Positions 47,084 to 59,050 of a DNA stretch of 64,000 nt are shown here, piece by piece. Where the stretch lies: positions 23,253,318-23,317,317 of the forward strand of contig CM065379.1 in assembly GCA_033060915.1 (NCBI GenBank). Reading direction: 5' to 3'. A model generated the notes under the pieces. That model was given only the letters and a program-made list of their open reading frames with translations. It did not search any database and was not told the origin of the DNA. Within the stretch, counting starts at the first letter, position 1, and each line of letters begins with the position of its first letter. The position numbers and the translations under genes were made by a program. This DNA is from Euryodendron excelsum. Its lineage: Eukaryota; Streptophyta; Magnoliopsida; Ericales; Pentaphylacaceae.

Positions 47084-48400
47084 TGTTGCTCCTTGGTTTT
47101 CGGCCCCAAGTTTGGGTCTTGTCTCGAGCGAAACCCAATACTCTGTCTGTTAGAACTCACCCTCCTAAGAGGACGAGTGCGATGGGATTTGAACTTGGAA
47201 TTGATTTGATTAAGGGTTTTTTTGAAAAAGGTTTGGAGTCACCACCTAACTTTGATAAAGGTGTGTTAGATCACCCAAAACCAAGCGCAATCCGAGGATC
47301 AAACTTAGGTTTTTGAGAATGATTTTAAAATTTTCTCTCGAGAGGTGTTTTGGAAAATAGGGTTGTTTGGAAACCTTTGAAAATGCTTTAAGCCCTTTTG
47401 AAAAATGGCTCCGTTTTGGTCTTTAAATACAGAGATTCTAGGTTTAGAGGTTGGTTACTTACAGGAAAGATGACCGAAGATTATCACTCTACCCTACCCT
47501 TGCGGTACCTACATGTTTATTCACCCCATATTCACTCACTTGATTCTCTAGTTCCTAATTGTCCAGCTTATATCCACTTGAAAAAGATTTCAAAAAAGGA
47601 TTTTGTCATCACTTTTGGAATAAATAATGCATGGCGCAATTATGAAAAGAGACATTTGAGTTTGAAAAGCAGTTATGACTGTACCTATGAAGGTTACCTA
47701 TGTATTTCGTTTGACAAGAATCAGGTCAGCTGTAGTTTGGACTCAGGGTCCGATTGGAAATAGGCATATTAGGGCCTTTGGAAATTTTTGAACTCATTAG
47801 AGTCATGTTTTGAAAAAGAGAACTTGAGAGTTTTTGACTTGAAATGAGAAAATAACTTGAGAGAGTCTTAATTTTGAAATTAGATGTTGGAGTGTTTTTG
47901 AAATAGAACTTGAAAGTTTTGGGAAGTGCTTTTGAAATAGGACTTTAGAAAGTGAGATTTGGACTTGTAAAAACTCTTATGAACTTGTCTTGAAAAGGTT
48001 TTTGAAATTTTTTTTTTTTTGTACCTCATGAAAGGTATATTGATATTTCATTGCCTTTGAGAGATTAGCTATGTGGCACCTATACTCTGTCAAGGCAATG
48101 AGTTTTGGAAAACATTTTTAGGAAAAGGAGCTAGAAACTTCCCTTGTTTAAATATCTCACTTGATCTTGGACAACTCTAAACATAGAAGGCTTAGGGTTG
48201 TTTCAAGATTGTGATGTTTGAAAATAGTTTTTGAAAAATGTTGAGGGTTTAGGAACCCTAAAATGAACCACGTAGGTCTCGTTTGATGTATCACTTTCCT
48301 TAGGCAACCCTATCCATGAAAGGGTTAGGATCACCTTAGAGTTGTGAGTTTTTGAAATTATTTTTTGAAAACAATTTTTTAAAAATAGTAAGTATTTTGA
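47084..48400 (+). repeat. Long-LTR family, copy A (plus, 5' part only)
   Basis: It starts 'tgttgctccttggttttcgg' and aligns with the LTR start at 57241. Shared blocks are 'gtttgggtcttg', 'agaactcaccctcct.agagga' and 'gtttggagt.accaccta'. At 47690-47750 it has 'ctatgaaggtta..tatgtat', the conserved block, then repeated 'aaccatgaaagg.ttagga.caccttag'. It breaks off near 48400, where orientation flips. The frame at 47398-47763 is not conserved in other copies. Confidence 0.7.
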
Positions 48401-48459
48401 GTCAAATCAACTTTCCAAGTCTAATCACGTCTATCCATCGCTTTGCGGGCCCACCAGGC

Positions 48460-49690
48460 CCAAATAAAGGCAAAATGACCAAAATGCCCTTAGGGGCATT
48501 GTTTGGTTCAATTCCAAATCAGGCACGTCTTTTCGAAGACGGTAAGTCCCCTTTCCATGTTCCAATAGGCGCGTCTTTTTGAAGCCGGTAAGTCCCCTTT
48601 CTAATTCTAATAGGCACGTCTTTCTGAAGATGGTAAGTCTCCTTTCCAACCCCTTTTCCAATTCCAATTCCAATTCCAATCCTTCTCTCGAGAAAGCTAA
48701 TTCCTCGAGACGGTAAGTCTAGCCAATCTGGTACATTTTTTGGAGAAAGTTTCTTTGGAACGGTAAGTCCCTTTAAACCTGTCGACCAGGACGAGACCCC
48801 AGGTCCCCTAAATGGTAGAACGGTCCACCTTTGGCGCCTGCTGGCCCACCAATGCAGAAATGTCTATTTCGGCACACCTTTTGAGAAAGTTGACTTCTCA
48901 GGCGCTAAGTCCCTTTAGCAGCTTCCCGAGATCAGGCAGTTTTGGGAATGATCACGAACCGTTAGAGTAGCGGAAGTACTTATAAACATTGCAACCATCG
49001 GAGTAGCAAAAATACTCACAAGTAGGTCGATATAGGGAATTGCCAACAAACCCCTGTATCACGAGACCGCCGTCAGAGTAGCGGAAACACTCAAAACCCA
49101 GGTCAACACCAGTGCCTGCTAGTCTATTTCGGTGAAAAATGACCTAACTGCCCCTAGGGCCATTTTTTGGCATGTTTCTCGAGATAATACCTAAGTCCTC
49201 AGAATGGTAAGTCCATCTTTCCAGGATTGTCTTAAAAGCAATCCGGCATGATTAGGTGCCTTCTAGTCAGTTTCGGGCCAATTCCGAGGCTTTTCGGTCA
49301 AGATGACCATTTTGCCCCTAGGCATTCGAACGCCCGAGGACCACACTGGCTCTGGGTATCAAACCGGTAACCTCCCAAGAATGCTTTTTATAGTATTCCC
49401 GACTTTCCTTTATCTTTTCGAATCATTCCGATTCAGTTCTGGTAAACCCGGTGCAAAATGTCCGTTTTGCCCCTGGTGGGCCGGTCGCCTTTTCCGACCA
49501 CACTGGCTCTGGGTATCGAACCAGTAACCTTGGGGAACATTCTAAATAATGTTTCTAAATCTTGAGTCTTCTTTCGAGACATTCTAAGTTCGTCCCGGCA
49601 GCTTTCTGATCCAGTTGACCGTTTTGCCCCTAATGGCTCGGTCAACCCTTTTGACAATTCTTATCATCCTTTTTCAAGTCCAATACCTCC
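48460..49690 (-). repeat. Tandem arrays inside LTR copy B
   Basis: Units carry 'gttac.ggtttgatacccagag' and 'ccagtgtggtc' plus 'ggggcaaaatggtca' (minus strand), repeating every 150-200 bp at 49620, 49490 and 49330. A shorter unit 'ggcacgtctt.ctgaag.cgg' with 'taagtcccctttcc' repeats at 48525, 48570 and 48615. The same long unit is present in plus orientation at 60880-61400. Confidence 0.7.
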
Positions 49691-49881
49691 GGGACCCTAT
49701 TCTAAGGGTTCCTGCCCTTTTTTGGTCTTCTAGGCCATTCCCGGTCCCTTAAATGCTTCCCAGACCTTCCAGAATCACTCCTAGTGAAGCCAGGCTAAAA
49801 ATTACATGGTAGTCACTAGTATAGGCGCCCAAATCTTCTTAAGATACGTTGCTTGGTGACCTTAAAGCTTTCCTAACTAGG

Positions 49882-49957
49882 TGGCGCCACTACAAGCCAA
49901 TATTTAGCCTGGCGCCACTGCAGCAGGCGCCAGGTCATTCCCTTATTTATAAATACA
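49882..49957 (-). promoter_or_regulatory. TATA box and GGCGCC palindromes of LTR copy B
   Basis: TGGCGCCA occurs at 49882-49889 and 49910-49917, and a one-off copy ends at 49932, just downstream (minus strand) of TATTTATAAATA (49943-49957). The same pairing recurs in copies C and D. Probably the LTR core promoter and sequence around the transcript start. Confidence 0.5.
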
Positions 49958-52900
49958 AAGCCTCTTCCAATGTGAAAGAGGTCCGCAAACTTAGTTTAAA
50001 AATCCTATTCTTCGATATACAAAGATCGTAGCCTCCCTAAACCTTATCTTCTTTAGGTTTTCCAAACCCTAGCCTCTATACACAAACCCTAGCCTCCATA
50101 CACAAACCCTAGCCACCTATACACACATACATTTCTATACACCTATACACTAGCCTCAAAACTCTCCATTGAGGACTTGGATTGCTACAACTACGAAGTT
50201 TTGAAGATTGAAGACAAACTCTCGAAGGTTGAAGTGAAGATCGAAGCAAGACAAGCAAAACAAAGCGCACAAAGCAAAGCAAAATAAACAAGACACAATG
50301 TAGGCTTTCTCTTTAAGTTTACACATCTTCCCCCTCTCTTCTCTCTCCTAACCCACTTGGATTTTCTTCTATTTTAATCCCCCATCTTCTTCCCCCCCTT
50401 CTTGCATGCTTGAAACAAGAGAATTCCTGGTCCATGCGTAGGATTAGGCTATTGAAGAGTCACCATGTCGGGGGCTTTCTTTTAGTCTAACTGGAGACCA
50501 CGTGGGTTCGGCCCCCTTGATTATGTGGTGAAGCCTTTAACCTTGTATGTTCACAACCTCAATTTGCATTGTGCATATCATGATCTTGCAGTCCTCCAAA
50601 GTTTGTTTTAAACTTATTTTCAAAAGCTTGCATCAAACTTGTTTTCAAAAGCTTACATCAAAATCTTCTTTTTCAAAAGTTGTTTTCAAAATCACAATCC
50701 TAAGGTGATTCTAGCCTTTCTATGGCTAGGGTTGCTTTAGGAAAGTGTTACATTTAAATTGGTCAATATGGTCCATATTTTCAAAACCTTTGTTGTTTTC
50801 AAAACCACTATCTTAAAGTGGTTCTAATCTTCTTATGGTTAGAATCGCTTTAGGAAAGTGAGATATTTTATATATTTTCTAAAAACTTTTTTTTCAAATC
50901 TTTCTATCTAAAAATCCCTTTTTCAACATGCTTTCGAAAAACTCTCTCCAATCTTCTTTCCAAAATTGTTTTCAAAAGCTCTATCCAAAAATCTATTTTT
51001 CAAAAACTCCTTTTCTACTCCTTTCCAAAACACTCTTTTCAAAATTCCTTTCCAAAACACTCTTTTCAAAATTCCTTTCCTAAAAACACTCCTTAGGTTT
51101 CCTTCTTAGAAAATTCTTTCCAACAATCTCCTTCCAAAAATCCCCTTCCAAAAACTTTCTCTTTTCAAATTCACTTTCTAAAATCTCCCTTTCTAAAAAA
51201 CTCACTTTCTAAAAATCTATTTTCTTGGTGTCCAAGTTAAACCTTAGAACCAACGATTAGGAAACCCTAATTTTCCTTCCCAAAAGCATGATTTTCAATC
51301 CCTTATTTTGGCCTCAAAACCTAGGTTTCCAAAACCTCTTGTTTTCTACATCGAAACTATATATATTTCCAAATCCTATTTTCTACATCAAAACTATAGT
51401 TTTCTCAAAACTAGGATTTGTAAAACTCCATCTTTCCAAATTCATGCCAAATCCAATCTCCCCTTTAGGAAGCCAAATCCAATCTCCTATTTAGGAAATT
51501 AGATCCTATCCTCATTTTTGAAAACAAAATCAAAACACCTCTTTTTAGAAACAAAATCCAATCTTTTGTTTTAGGAAATAGGAATCTCAATCCTTTCTAG
51601 TCTAAACCTTTCCTAATCCACTCCTTTCTAATCTCATACCTTTCTAAATCATAGGTCTCAAAAACTTAAACTTTCAAATCTTTCCTAATTCAACCATTTC
51701 CTAGTTCCAGCCCTTTCCAAGTCTCTCTAATTTCAAATCTTTCCAAATCTAAAACTTTCTAAAGTTAAAACTTTCTTACTTTCAAAACTTCCCTATTTCA
51801 AAGTTTTTTTTGAGTTGAAACTTTCTTAATAAAAAACTTTCCTAAATTGAAACTTTCCTAATTCGAAACCTTTCCTAAACCAAAACTTTCCTAAATCAAA
51901 ACTTTCCTATTTTAAAACTTTCCTAAAATTAAACCTTCCTAAAATGACACTTTCCTAATTCGAATCTTTTCTAAAATCCAATCTTTCCTAATCTTCCAAG
52001 TCCAACAGTCAAGTCAAGTCTTTCTTAAACCTCTAGTCTTTCCTAAATCTCATCTTTCTAAAGTTTAAATTTCTTAAGCCTCAATCTTTCCAAAACAATT
52101 CCAATTTCCAATTTCCAATCTTCCATTCTAAATTCAAATCAAACCCAAATTCTAATTCAATTTCTTCTTCCAATCATACCTTCTATTTTCTATCGGACTC
52201 TTATTCGAACTACGACTGACCTGATTCCTCCAAAAGGATACGTAGGCAACCCTCATGGGTGCGGTCACAATTTCTTTCAAATCTCTAATTCCGCAACCTT
52301 TTCAAACTTCTATTTCCACAACTTTTTTCAAATCTCCAATTCTACAATCTTCTTCAAGTTTTCAATTCCATGATCTATTTCCAACTTCTACTTCCCAAAT
52401 TTCTATTTCCAAATCTTTATTTTCAATCTCCAAAACTTTCTTTCGAAATCAATTCTATCTTTTCAAATCTCTTTTCAAATCAAATTAAGTTTCTTTCAAA
52501 TCTCTTTTCCAAATCTCTTTTCTAAACTCTCTCTTTCTATTACATTTACATATCATGCATCATGTCTTTCTAAACATTCTTTTTTCTAAAGTGGATAGGA
52601 TTGAATATTTGTTAGTTGAAGACTCTCATAGGTGAATCTAGGGTAAATAGACATGTAGGTACTGCAAGAGCGGGGTAGGGTGATGGCTTAGTGTGTCTTT
52701 CCTGCACGTAACCAACCTCCGAACTAAGGATCACTGTTTTCGAAAGACCAAAATGGAGTTTATTTCAAAAAAGGGCTTAAATATTTTCTAAAGGTTGGCA
52801 AACAACCTGTTTTCTTAAAAACCCTCTCTTAAGAAAGTATTTTCAAAATCGTTTTCAAAAACCCTAAGTATGATCCTCGGATTGTGCTTAGTTTTTAGGT

Positions 52901-53386
52901 GACCTAACTCACTTTAATCAAGTTAGGTGGCGACTCTAAATTTTTCCAAAAACTTTTTATTCAAATTAATTTTCAATTCAAATCTAGTTGCACTCATTCT
53001 TCTAGGAGGGTGAATTCTAACGAGAGAATACAGTGTTTTTCCTGCTTGTGTGTGTATTCCTCGAGTGCGAAAAATCTGGGCGCGACACTTGTCTTGATAA
53101 AAAGTAGCTAGACAATTTACTATTTCCAAAACCTATTTTCCAAATTATTTTCAAAAACTCATAACCTTAAGGTGATCTTAACCCTCTCGTGGTTAGGGTT
53201 TCTAAGGGAAAGTAATACATCAAATGAAACCTTCAAGGTTCATATTAGGGTTCAACTATTTCGAAAATACTTTTCAAGATTGACATATTTGAAGCAATCT
53301 AAGTCCCTCCATGGTTAGGATGTTTTAAGTAAAAGTGAGATATCCAATTAGGGTTTCCTAACTCTAAAAATTTTCAAAACCCTAAT

Positions 53387-53520
53387 GCTTTGTTTGGAAC
53401 CCGGATTTTTGGTGGAAAAAATAAAGAAAAAGGAAAATGTGAAGGAAAAGTGAACAAAAATATTCTATATTTTTGTTCACTTTTCCTTTTCCCACTGAAA
53501 TTCTGAGTTCCAAGCGGAGC
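53387..53520. mobile_element. Foldback MITE (about 134 bp)
   Basis: The two ends are long imperfect inverted repeats: left 'gctttgtttggaacccggat' and right end read backwards 'gctccgcttggaactcagaa'. Inside, 'aaaagtgaacaaaaata' faces its complement almost without a loop. No coding. Such short elements with 'ctccgtttgg'-like termini are common in plants, often hAT-related. Possible target duplication 'ccta' plus an imperfect remainder; not certain. Confidence 0.7.
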
Positions 53521-54495
53521 CTATGGGAAGTTTTTAGCCCATTTTCAAAACATGTTTTCAAAAATACATAACTTTAAAGGAATTTAGTTTCTCAACGGCT
53601 AATCTCTCAAAGGTGATGAGATATTCAACATACCTTTCTTAAGGTGATTATAAAAACATTTCAAAGACAAGTTCATAAGAGTTTTTACCTTCTTCCAATC
53701 CAAACTCTATTTTCAAAAATCCCTAATCAAATCTTCTAAAAAAATTTCCAAACTCCCTTGAGTTATTTTAAAAATATTCCAAAACTCCCTTGAGTTGTTT
53801 GTAAAAACATTCTAAAACTCTCTTAAGTTGCTTTTAAAAAAAAATAAAAACATTCTAATTTCTGTTTCAAAGGCATTTTCAAAGAATTCTGTAAGTCCAA
53901 GTCCAAGTCAAAACTCTTTTGAATTCAAGTTTCAAAAATCCTTCAAGACTCCATGAGTCCATTACCAAAATCGTGCTTTAGCACAAACTACGAATGACCT
54001 GATTCTCAACAAATTAGATACGTAGGCAACCTTTATAGGTGCGGTCATAATCTTTATTTCAACTCAAATATCCATTTTCAAAACATTTCTTTCATTCAAA
54101 ACTACCTATCAAAAGTCAAGTTTCAAACCTCTTCTTCTTTCAAAAATCTTTCCCAAAATATGCATCATGCATCATTCATCCAACAAGTGATGACCAAACC
54201 CCATTTTCAAAACTCTAAGTGGATTTTTAAGTGGATATTAGTAACCGGTGATTCAAGTTGGTGAATTAAGGGTGAATAGACATATAAGTACTAAAATGGC
54301 GGGGTAGGGTGATGATCTTAAGATTTATGGCCTACTTGGGAGTGCATTTAATGTGAGATCAAGCTGACAGAACATTAAAAAATATAGTTGTTATAGTAAA
54401 GGAGATGACTCTTTTGCTGAAGGGGTCAACTCTTTCATTTTGGAGCTAGCTTTCTTAATCCTCTGTCCAAATGTGTCAACCCCTAAGAAATAGGA

Positions 54496-54713
54496 GTCGA
54501 CTCTTTTGGGTTTGAGCAAACTTCAGCAAGGCTTTGTTCTGATGTGTTAACTTTTGGAGAACGAGGAGTCGACTCTTTTGCAAAACCTCACCAAATTTCT
54601 TCTAGTTGACTCTTTTGGGTTTGAGCAAACTTCAGCAAGGCTTTGTTCTGATGTGTTAACTTTTGGAGAACGAGGAGTCGACTCTTTTGCAAAACCTCAC
54701 CAAATTTCTTCTA
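54496..54713. repeat. 109-bp tandem duplication containing GAGTCGACTC
   Basis: 'ttgactcttttgggtttgag' to 'caaatttcttctag' occurs twice, nearly identical (54496 and 54605). Each unit holds the palindrome GAGTCGACTC. An open frame spans both copies, but only because the unit has no stop in that phase. Confidence 0.85.
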
Positions 54714-55019
54714 GGTCAACAAGCTCTTTAGGGATCTTCTGAATAAGGCTTTCAAAGCTTGAAATGACTTGTATAAAGCTTGTTGATCTTCAAGAATACC
54801 TTTAATCTTTTCAAGATCAATCCAATCATATGTAGGGTTCCTCAATCAACATAGCTTCTTCTATTGATCCAAGTCTTCTTCAAATCTTTAAGAGTACTTT
54901 CAAGTCTTGTGATCTTCTCTTTAGCTGATCTCCAAATCTTCTCATACCATATCATAGAAGGGGTCAGCTTTTGTTGTTCACTTTCTTTAGAAGATATCAA
55001 CTCTACCAAGAAGGTATTG

Positions 55020-55350
55020 GTACTTTCTGCCTACCTTGATGTCAGTACTTGATGTCGATCTCTTTTTCCGATATTAAGTGTCTGCATCTCTAGGCTATGT
55101 TGCAGAACTTGACACTGTTCTCTTTTTAAGTGTCAGCATCTCAGTGCTAGACTTCAGTACTTGATGCCGTTCTTATTTTCTAATCTTAAGTGTTAGCATC
55201 TCTAGGCTATATTTAGAACTTGATACCGATCTCTTTTTAAGTGTTAGCACATCAGAGCTAGACTTCAGTACTTGATGCCGATCTTTTTTTCTAATCTTAA
55301 GTGTTAGCATCTCTGAGCTAGGCTTCAACACTTGATGTCATTCTCATTTT
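55020..55350. repeat. Tandem array, about 60-bp unit in pairs
   Basis: 'cttgatgccgatctc.tttt' followed by 'taagtgttagcatctc' and 'gagctag' or 'ggctat' repeats about six times, alternating two variants (period about 120 bp). Shorter 'gatgccg' repeats run on to 55470. Confidence 0.8.
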
Positions 55351-56026
55351 CAAGTTTAGATCTTCTATTCTTTCAAGATTTCTTCATAGTCTTCCACTTT
55401 GATGCCGATCTCATTACACTTGATGCTGATCTCCATATACCTGATGCCGGTTTCCTTTTTCTTGATGCTCATTTACTTTTCAAGTTCAGATCATCAATAT
55501 TTCCAATATATATCAAATTTCAAGTCATAATCCAATTGAGATTAAGAACATAATATAATTTGTATACTAAGAAGGATTATTAGATCCTTAATACAATGTT
55601 TTGTTATGATCAAAATCAAGGCATGGAGTCAACAAGGATATCTTCCCTACACGTAACTAACCCCCGAATCATAGATTTCTATTTTGAAGACCAAAATCGG
55701 AGTTATGTTTTCAAAAGGGTTTTAAAACTTTCAAAAGGTTGCTAAAAACATATTTTCCAAAAACCTTCTTAAGAGGGTAATTTCCAAAACATTTTTAAAA
55801 AATTTATATTTAGTATTCATATTACGCTTAGTTTTAGGTGACATAGCACATCTTTAACTATGTTAGGTGGCGATTTCAAACTTTTCCAAAAAGCCTTTAA
55901 TCAGATTAAGTTTTCAATTTCAAACTCCTATAGCACTTGTCCTTTTAGGACGATAAGTTATACTAGAGAGAGTATCATGGTTTTCCCGAGCCTAAGAGGG
56001 CTTGGTTTGAAAACCAGGGCGCGATA

Positions 56027-57240
56027 ACCCTCTCTTGAGTGGTTGTCAAAGTTTTACTCTATTGAGTTTGTAATTAAAATGATTTCCAAGATAACCCTCT
56101 CTTAAGTGGTTTCACAAATCAACCACATGAATCACATGCTCACTTGAGTGGTTTTAATGTGTTTAAAATGCTTTTTAAAATGAACATCTCTTTAGTGGTT
56201 TTCAAATGTTTTGCTCTTTTGAGCTTGTGATTAAAATGGTCCCAAGACAACCCCTACATGAATCATAAGCTCATTTGAGTTGTTTCAATTTGTTAAAGTG
56301 GTTTTACAAAACTCACAACTCTCTTGAGTTGGTTGTCTAAAAAGTTTCACATGAAATCATAACTTTCCTACATAAAATGACACTTTTCAAAGTGTTTCTC
56401 AAAAGTTCTTTACATGAAATCATAAGTTTTCAACATAAAATCATAAGTTAATTTTTACATGAAATCATAGTTTTCCAAGGCATACTTTCAAATTTTGCAC
56501 GTAAAATGACACTCTCCAACCCTTTCAAAACCACCTTTGAAAACCACTAGGTTTGAAACCGTCATTTAAAACCACCTTTCAAAACCATTAGGTTTAAAGC
56601 CCTAGTGCAAAACCATCCTTTAAAACCACTAGGTTTCAAAACCCTAGTTTCTCTCTCTAGATATCCAAAACTTAGGTCAACCTAATATAAGTTAGTTAAT
56701 CCTAGATCAACCTAACCATAGGTCCTAATTCCAAGTCTAAAATTCCAAAGACCTTTCTCACATTTGTTTTTCAAAATCTTCACTCTCTGAAGTACTCAAA
56801 AGTGGTATTATCAAAACCTTTTCAAATGCTTTTGTAACCTTCTCAAATTTTTTTTTCAAAGTTCTCTTGAACTTGTCTTAACCAAAAATGGATAGGCACT
56901 TAGCATTTTCAAAACTACTTTCTATAATGTTTTCTAAAAACTCACAACTCTAAGGATGGTCCTAACCCTCTCATGGTTAGGGTCTCCATACGAAAGTGAT
57001 ACATGGATTGAAACCTTCATGGTTCATATTAGGGTTCCATACCCTAAATGTTTTCAAACTTCTTTTAAAAATGACTTTCAAGAGAGTTTCAAAAATACCT
57101 TGAAAACACTCTTGAGTTGATTACAAAAACCCTTAAAAACTCTCTCGAGTTCACCTTAAAACCATTGCAAAACTCTCTTGAGTTGATTTCAAAATACTTC
57201 AAAAACTCCATCGAGTTAATTTTAAAACACACTTCAAAGT
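56027..57240 (-). repeat. Long-LTR family fragment F (minus, middle part)
   Basis: Repeats of 'ctctcttgagt.g' and 'catgaaatcata' (56030-56480) are followed by 'aaaccactaggtttcaaa' and 'aggtcaacctaa' (56520-56720). These mirror the plus-strand minisatellite of copy C at 58830-59050. It ends at the TG of copy C. No LTR terminus of its own was found. Confidence 0.5.
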
Positions 57241-58829
57241 TGTCACGCCCCGATTTTCAACCCCGAGTTTGGGTCTTGACTTGGGCCAAACCTGATACTC
57301 TATCCGTTTAGAACTCACCCTCCTCAGAGGATAGGTGTGACGGGGTTGAACTTAAAATTGATTTGATTAAGGGGTTTTTTGAAAAAGGTTTGGAGTTACC
57401 ACCTAATATAGTTAAAGTTGTGTTAGGTTACCCAAAACTAAGTGTAATCCGATGATCAAATTTAGTTTTTTGAAAATGATTTGAAAATGTCCTCTTGAGG
57501 GGTGTTTTACAAAATAGGGTTGTTTGCCAACCTTTGAAAATGATTTAATCCCTTTTGAAAAATGACTCCGATTTTGATATACAAAATAGAAATCTATGAT
57601 CTAGGGGTTGGTTAGGTATAAGAAAGATATCCTAATATCATCACTCTACCCCTCCCTTGAGGTACCTACGTGTTTATTCACCCTATATTCACTTACCTGA
57701 ATCTCCAGCTTCTAAATATCCACTGTCCACTTTGAAAAGTTTATGAAAAGGGGTTTTTGTCATCACTTTGTGAATGATATGATGCATGACGCAATTTGAA
57801 AAAGGGTTCGAAAGAGTCTTGAGGTTACATTTTGAAAAGAGGCATTTGAGTTGAAAAGAGGATTATGATCGCACCTATGAAGGTTGGCTACATATCTCGT
57901 TTGGCGAGAATCGGGTCAGTTGTAGTTTATACTCAAGATCTGATTGAAAAAAGACTCATGGGAGTCTTTGAATGTTTTGAAACTTGAACTCAATAGAGTT
58001 TTGATTTGAAGTTAGATGTTGGAGTGTTTTTTTTTTTTTTTGAAATAAAATTTGAAGGTTTTTGGAAGTGCCTTTGAAATGGAATTTAAGGTATTTTGAA
58101 ATTTTTTTTTAACACAACTCACGGGGAGTTGTGGAAGTTTTGGAAACTTGATTAGGGGTTTGAAAGTGGGACCTGGACTTATGAAAGCTCTTATGAACTT
58201 GTTTTGAAAATTTTTTTAAAAATAGTTTTTAGAACACCATAAGGAAGGTATGTTGATATTTCATTGCCTTTGAGAGGTTAGCTATGGGTGAACTAAACTT
58301 CTTCAAGGCTAAGAGTTTTGGAAAATATTTTTAGAAAAAGGGCTAGAAACTTCCCGCGCTTGAATATCTCACTTGATCTTGGACAACTCCAACCACAGAA
58401 GGCCTAGGACTGTTTCAAGAACGAGATGTTTGACAATAGTTTTTGAAAAAGGTTTTTAAAAAATGTTTAGAGTTTGAGAACCTTGAAGTGAACCATGTGG
58501 GTTTCATTTGATGTGTCACTTCCCTTAGGAAACCTTAACCACAGAAGGGTTAGAATCACCTTAAGGTTATGAGTTTTTGAAATCATTTTGAAAATAGTTT
58601 TGAAAGTAGTAAGTGTTTAGCCATTTGAGGTTTAAGACAAGTTCGAGAGAGCTTTTGAAAAGATTTTGGATGAAGTATCGGAGCATTTTGAAAAATACTT
58701 TTGGATTAGGGCTTTTGGAAACTCGATAGAGTAAGAGGTCTTTGAAAACATATTTTGAAAAAATCATTTGAGTTGAAAAGATCGTTTGAAAAGAGGTTTA
58801 GAGTTGGAGTCTTGAAGCCATCTAATTGT

Positions 58830-59050
58830 GGTTGGACAAACTAAGGTTAAGGCAACCTAGGGTTAGGTTGACCCACTAGGGTTTGGTTGACCTAGGGTTG
58901 GACCATTAGGGTTTGGGTTGACTTAAGATTGGATTGACCTAGAGTTAACCAACTAGGGTTAGGTTAACCAACTAGGATTGGGTTGACCTAAGGTTGGGTT
59001 GACCTAGGGTCAAATCTCGTAGGTTTTAGGCAACCTAGGGTTTGGAGATG
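58830..59050 (+). repeat. About 25-bp minisatellite in LTR copy C
   Basis: Variants of 'aggttgacctagggttgg' and 'aaccaactagggttaggtt' occur about eight times. A mirror version is present in fragment F. Confidence 0.75.

Larger units (their letters stand above)
48401..53087 (-). repeat. Long-LTR family, copy B (minus, 4.7 kb)
   Basis: On the minus strand it starts TGTCGCGCCCAGATTTTTCG at 53087. In order it shows 'tcaccctcctaga', 'agagtcgccacctaactt', the 'ttgcctacgtatcc' block (52240) and a long degenerate 'aggaaag' tract (52150-51200). Then come 'ttcaccacataatc' (50530), a purine-rich leader, TATA (49943-49957), GGCGCC palindromes and a tandem array (49690-48460). This is the most complete LTR of the family here. 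Its 3' limit is not defined. Confidence 0.7.
54318..55634 (-). mobile_element. SIRE/Maximus-like LTR fragment inserted in copy E
   Basis: On the minus strand it starts TGTTGACTCC at 55634, then 'attttgatcataacaaaaca', the SIRE/Maximus start seen also at 24087. It ends at 54318 without the expected CACCCCC...CAACA end, so it is truncated or rearranged. Copy E is collinear on both sides, with 'atct' near each junction. Confidence 0.5.
53088..56026 (-). repeat. Long-LTR family, copy E (minus), with nested insertions
   Basis: On the minus strand it starts near 56026 with 'atcgcgccctggttttcaaa'. It continues through 'aagtttgaaatcgccaccta' (55870), is broken by the insertion at 54318-55634, then resumes ('cggggtaggg', 54300) to the block 'ttgcctacgtatcta' (54012). 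The A/T-rich LTR middle follows to 53088, where copy B begins. A MITE is nested at 53387-53520. Confidence 0.6.

Noticed and set aside
47398..47763. 121-codon frame in LTR copy A
   Set aside because: The same LTR segment in copies C and D carries stops and indels, so the frame is not maintained.
48460..49690. Regularly spaced repeats that might suggest a CRISPR array
   Set aside because: Units are long, diverged and contiguous, with no unique spacers of constant length; this is plant LTR sequence.
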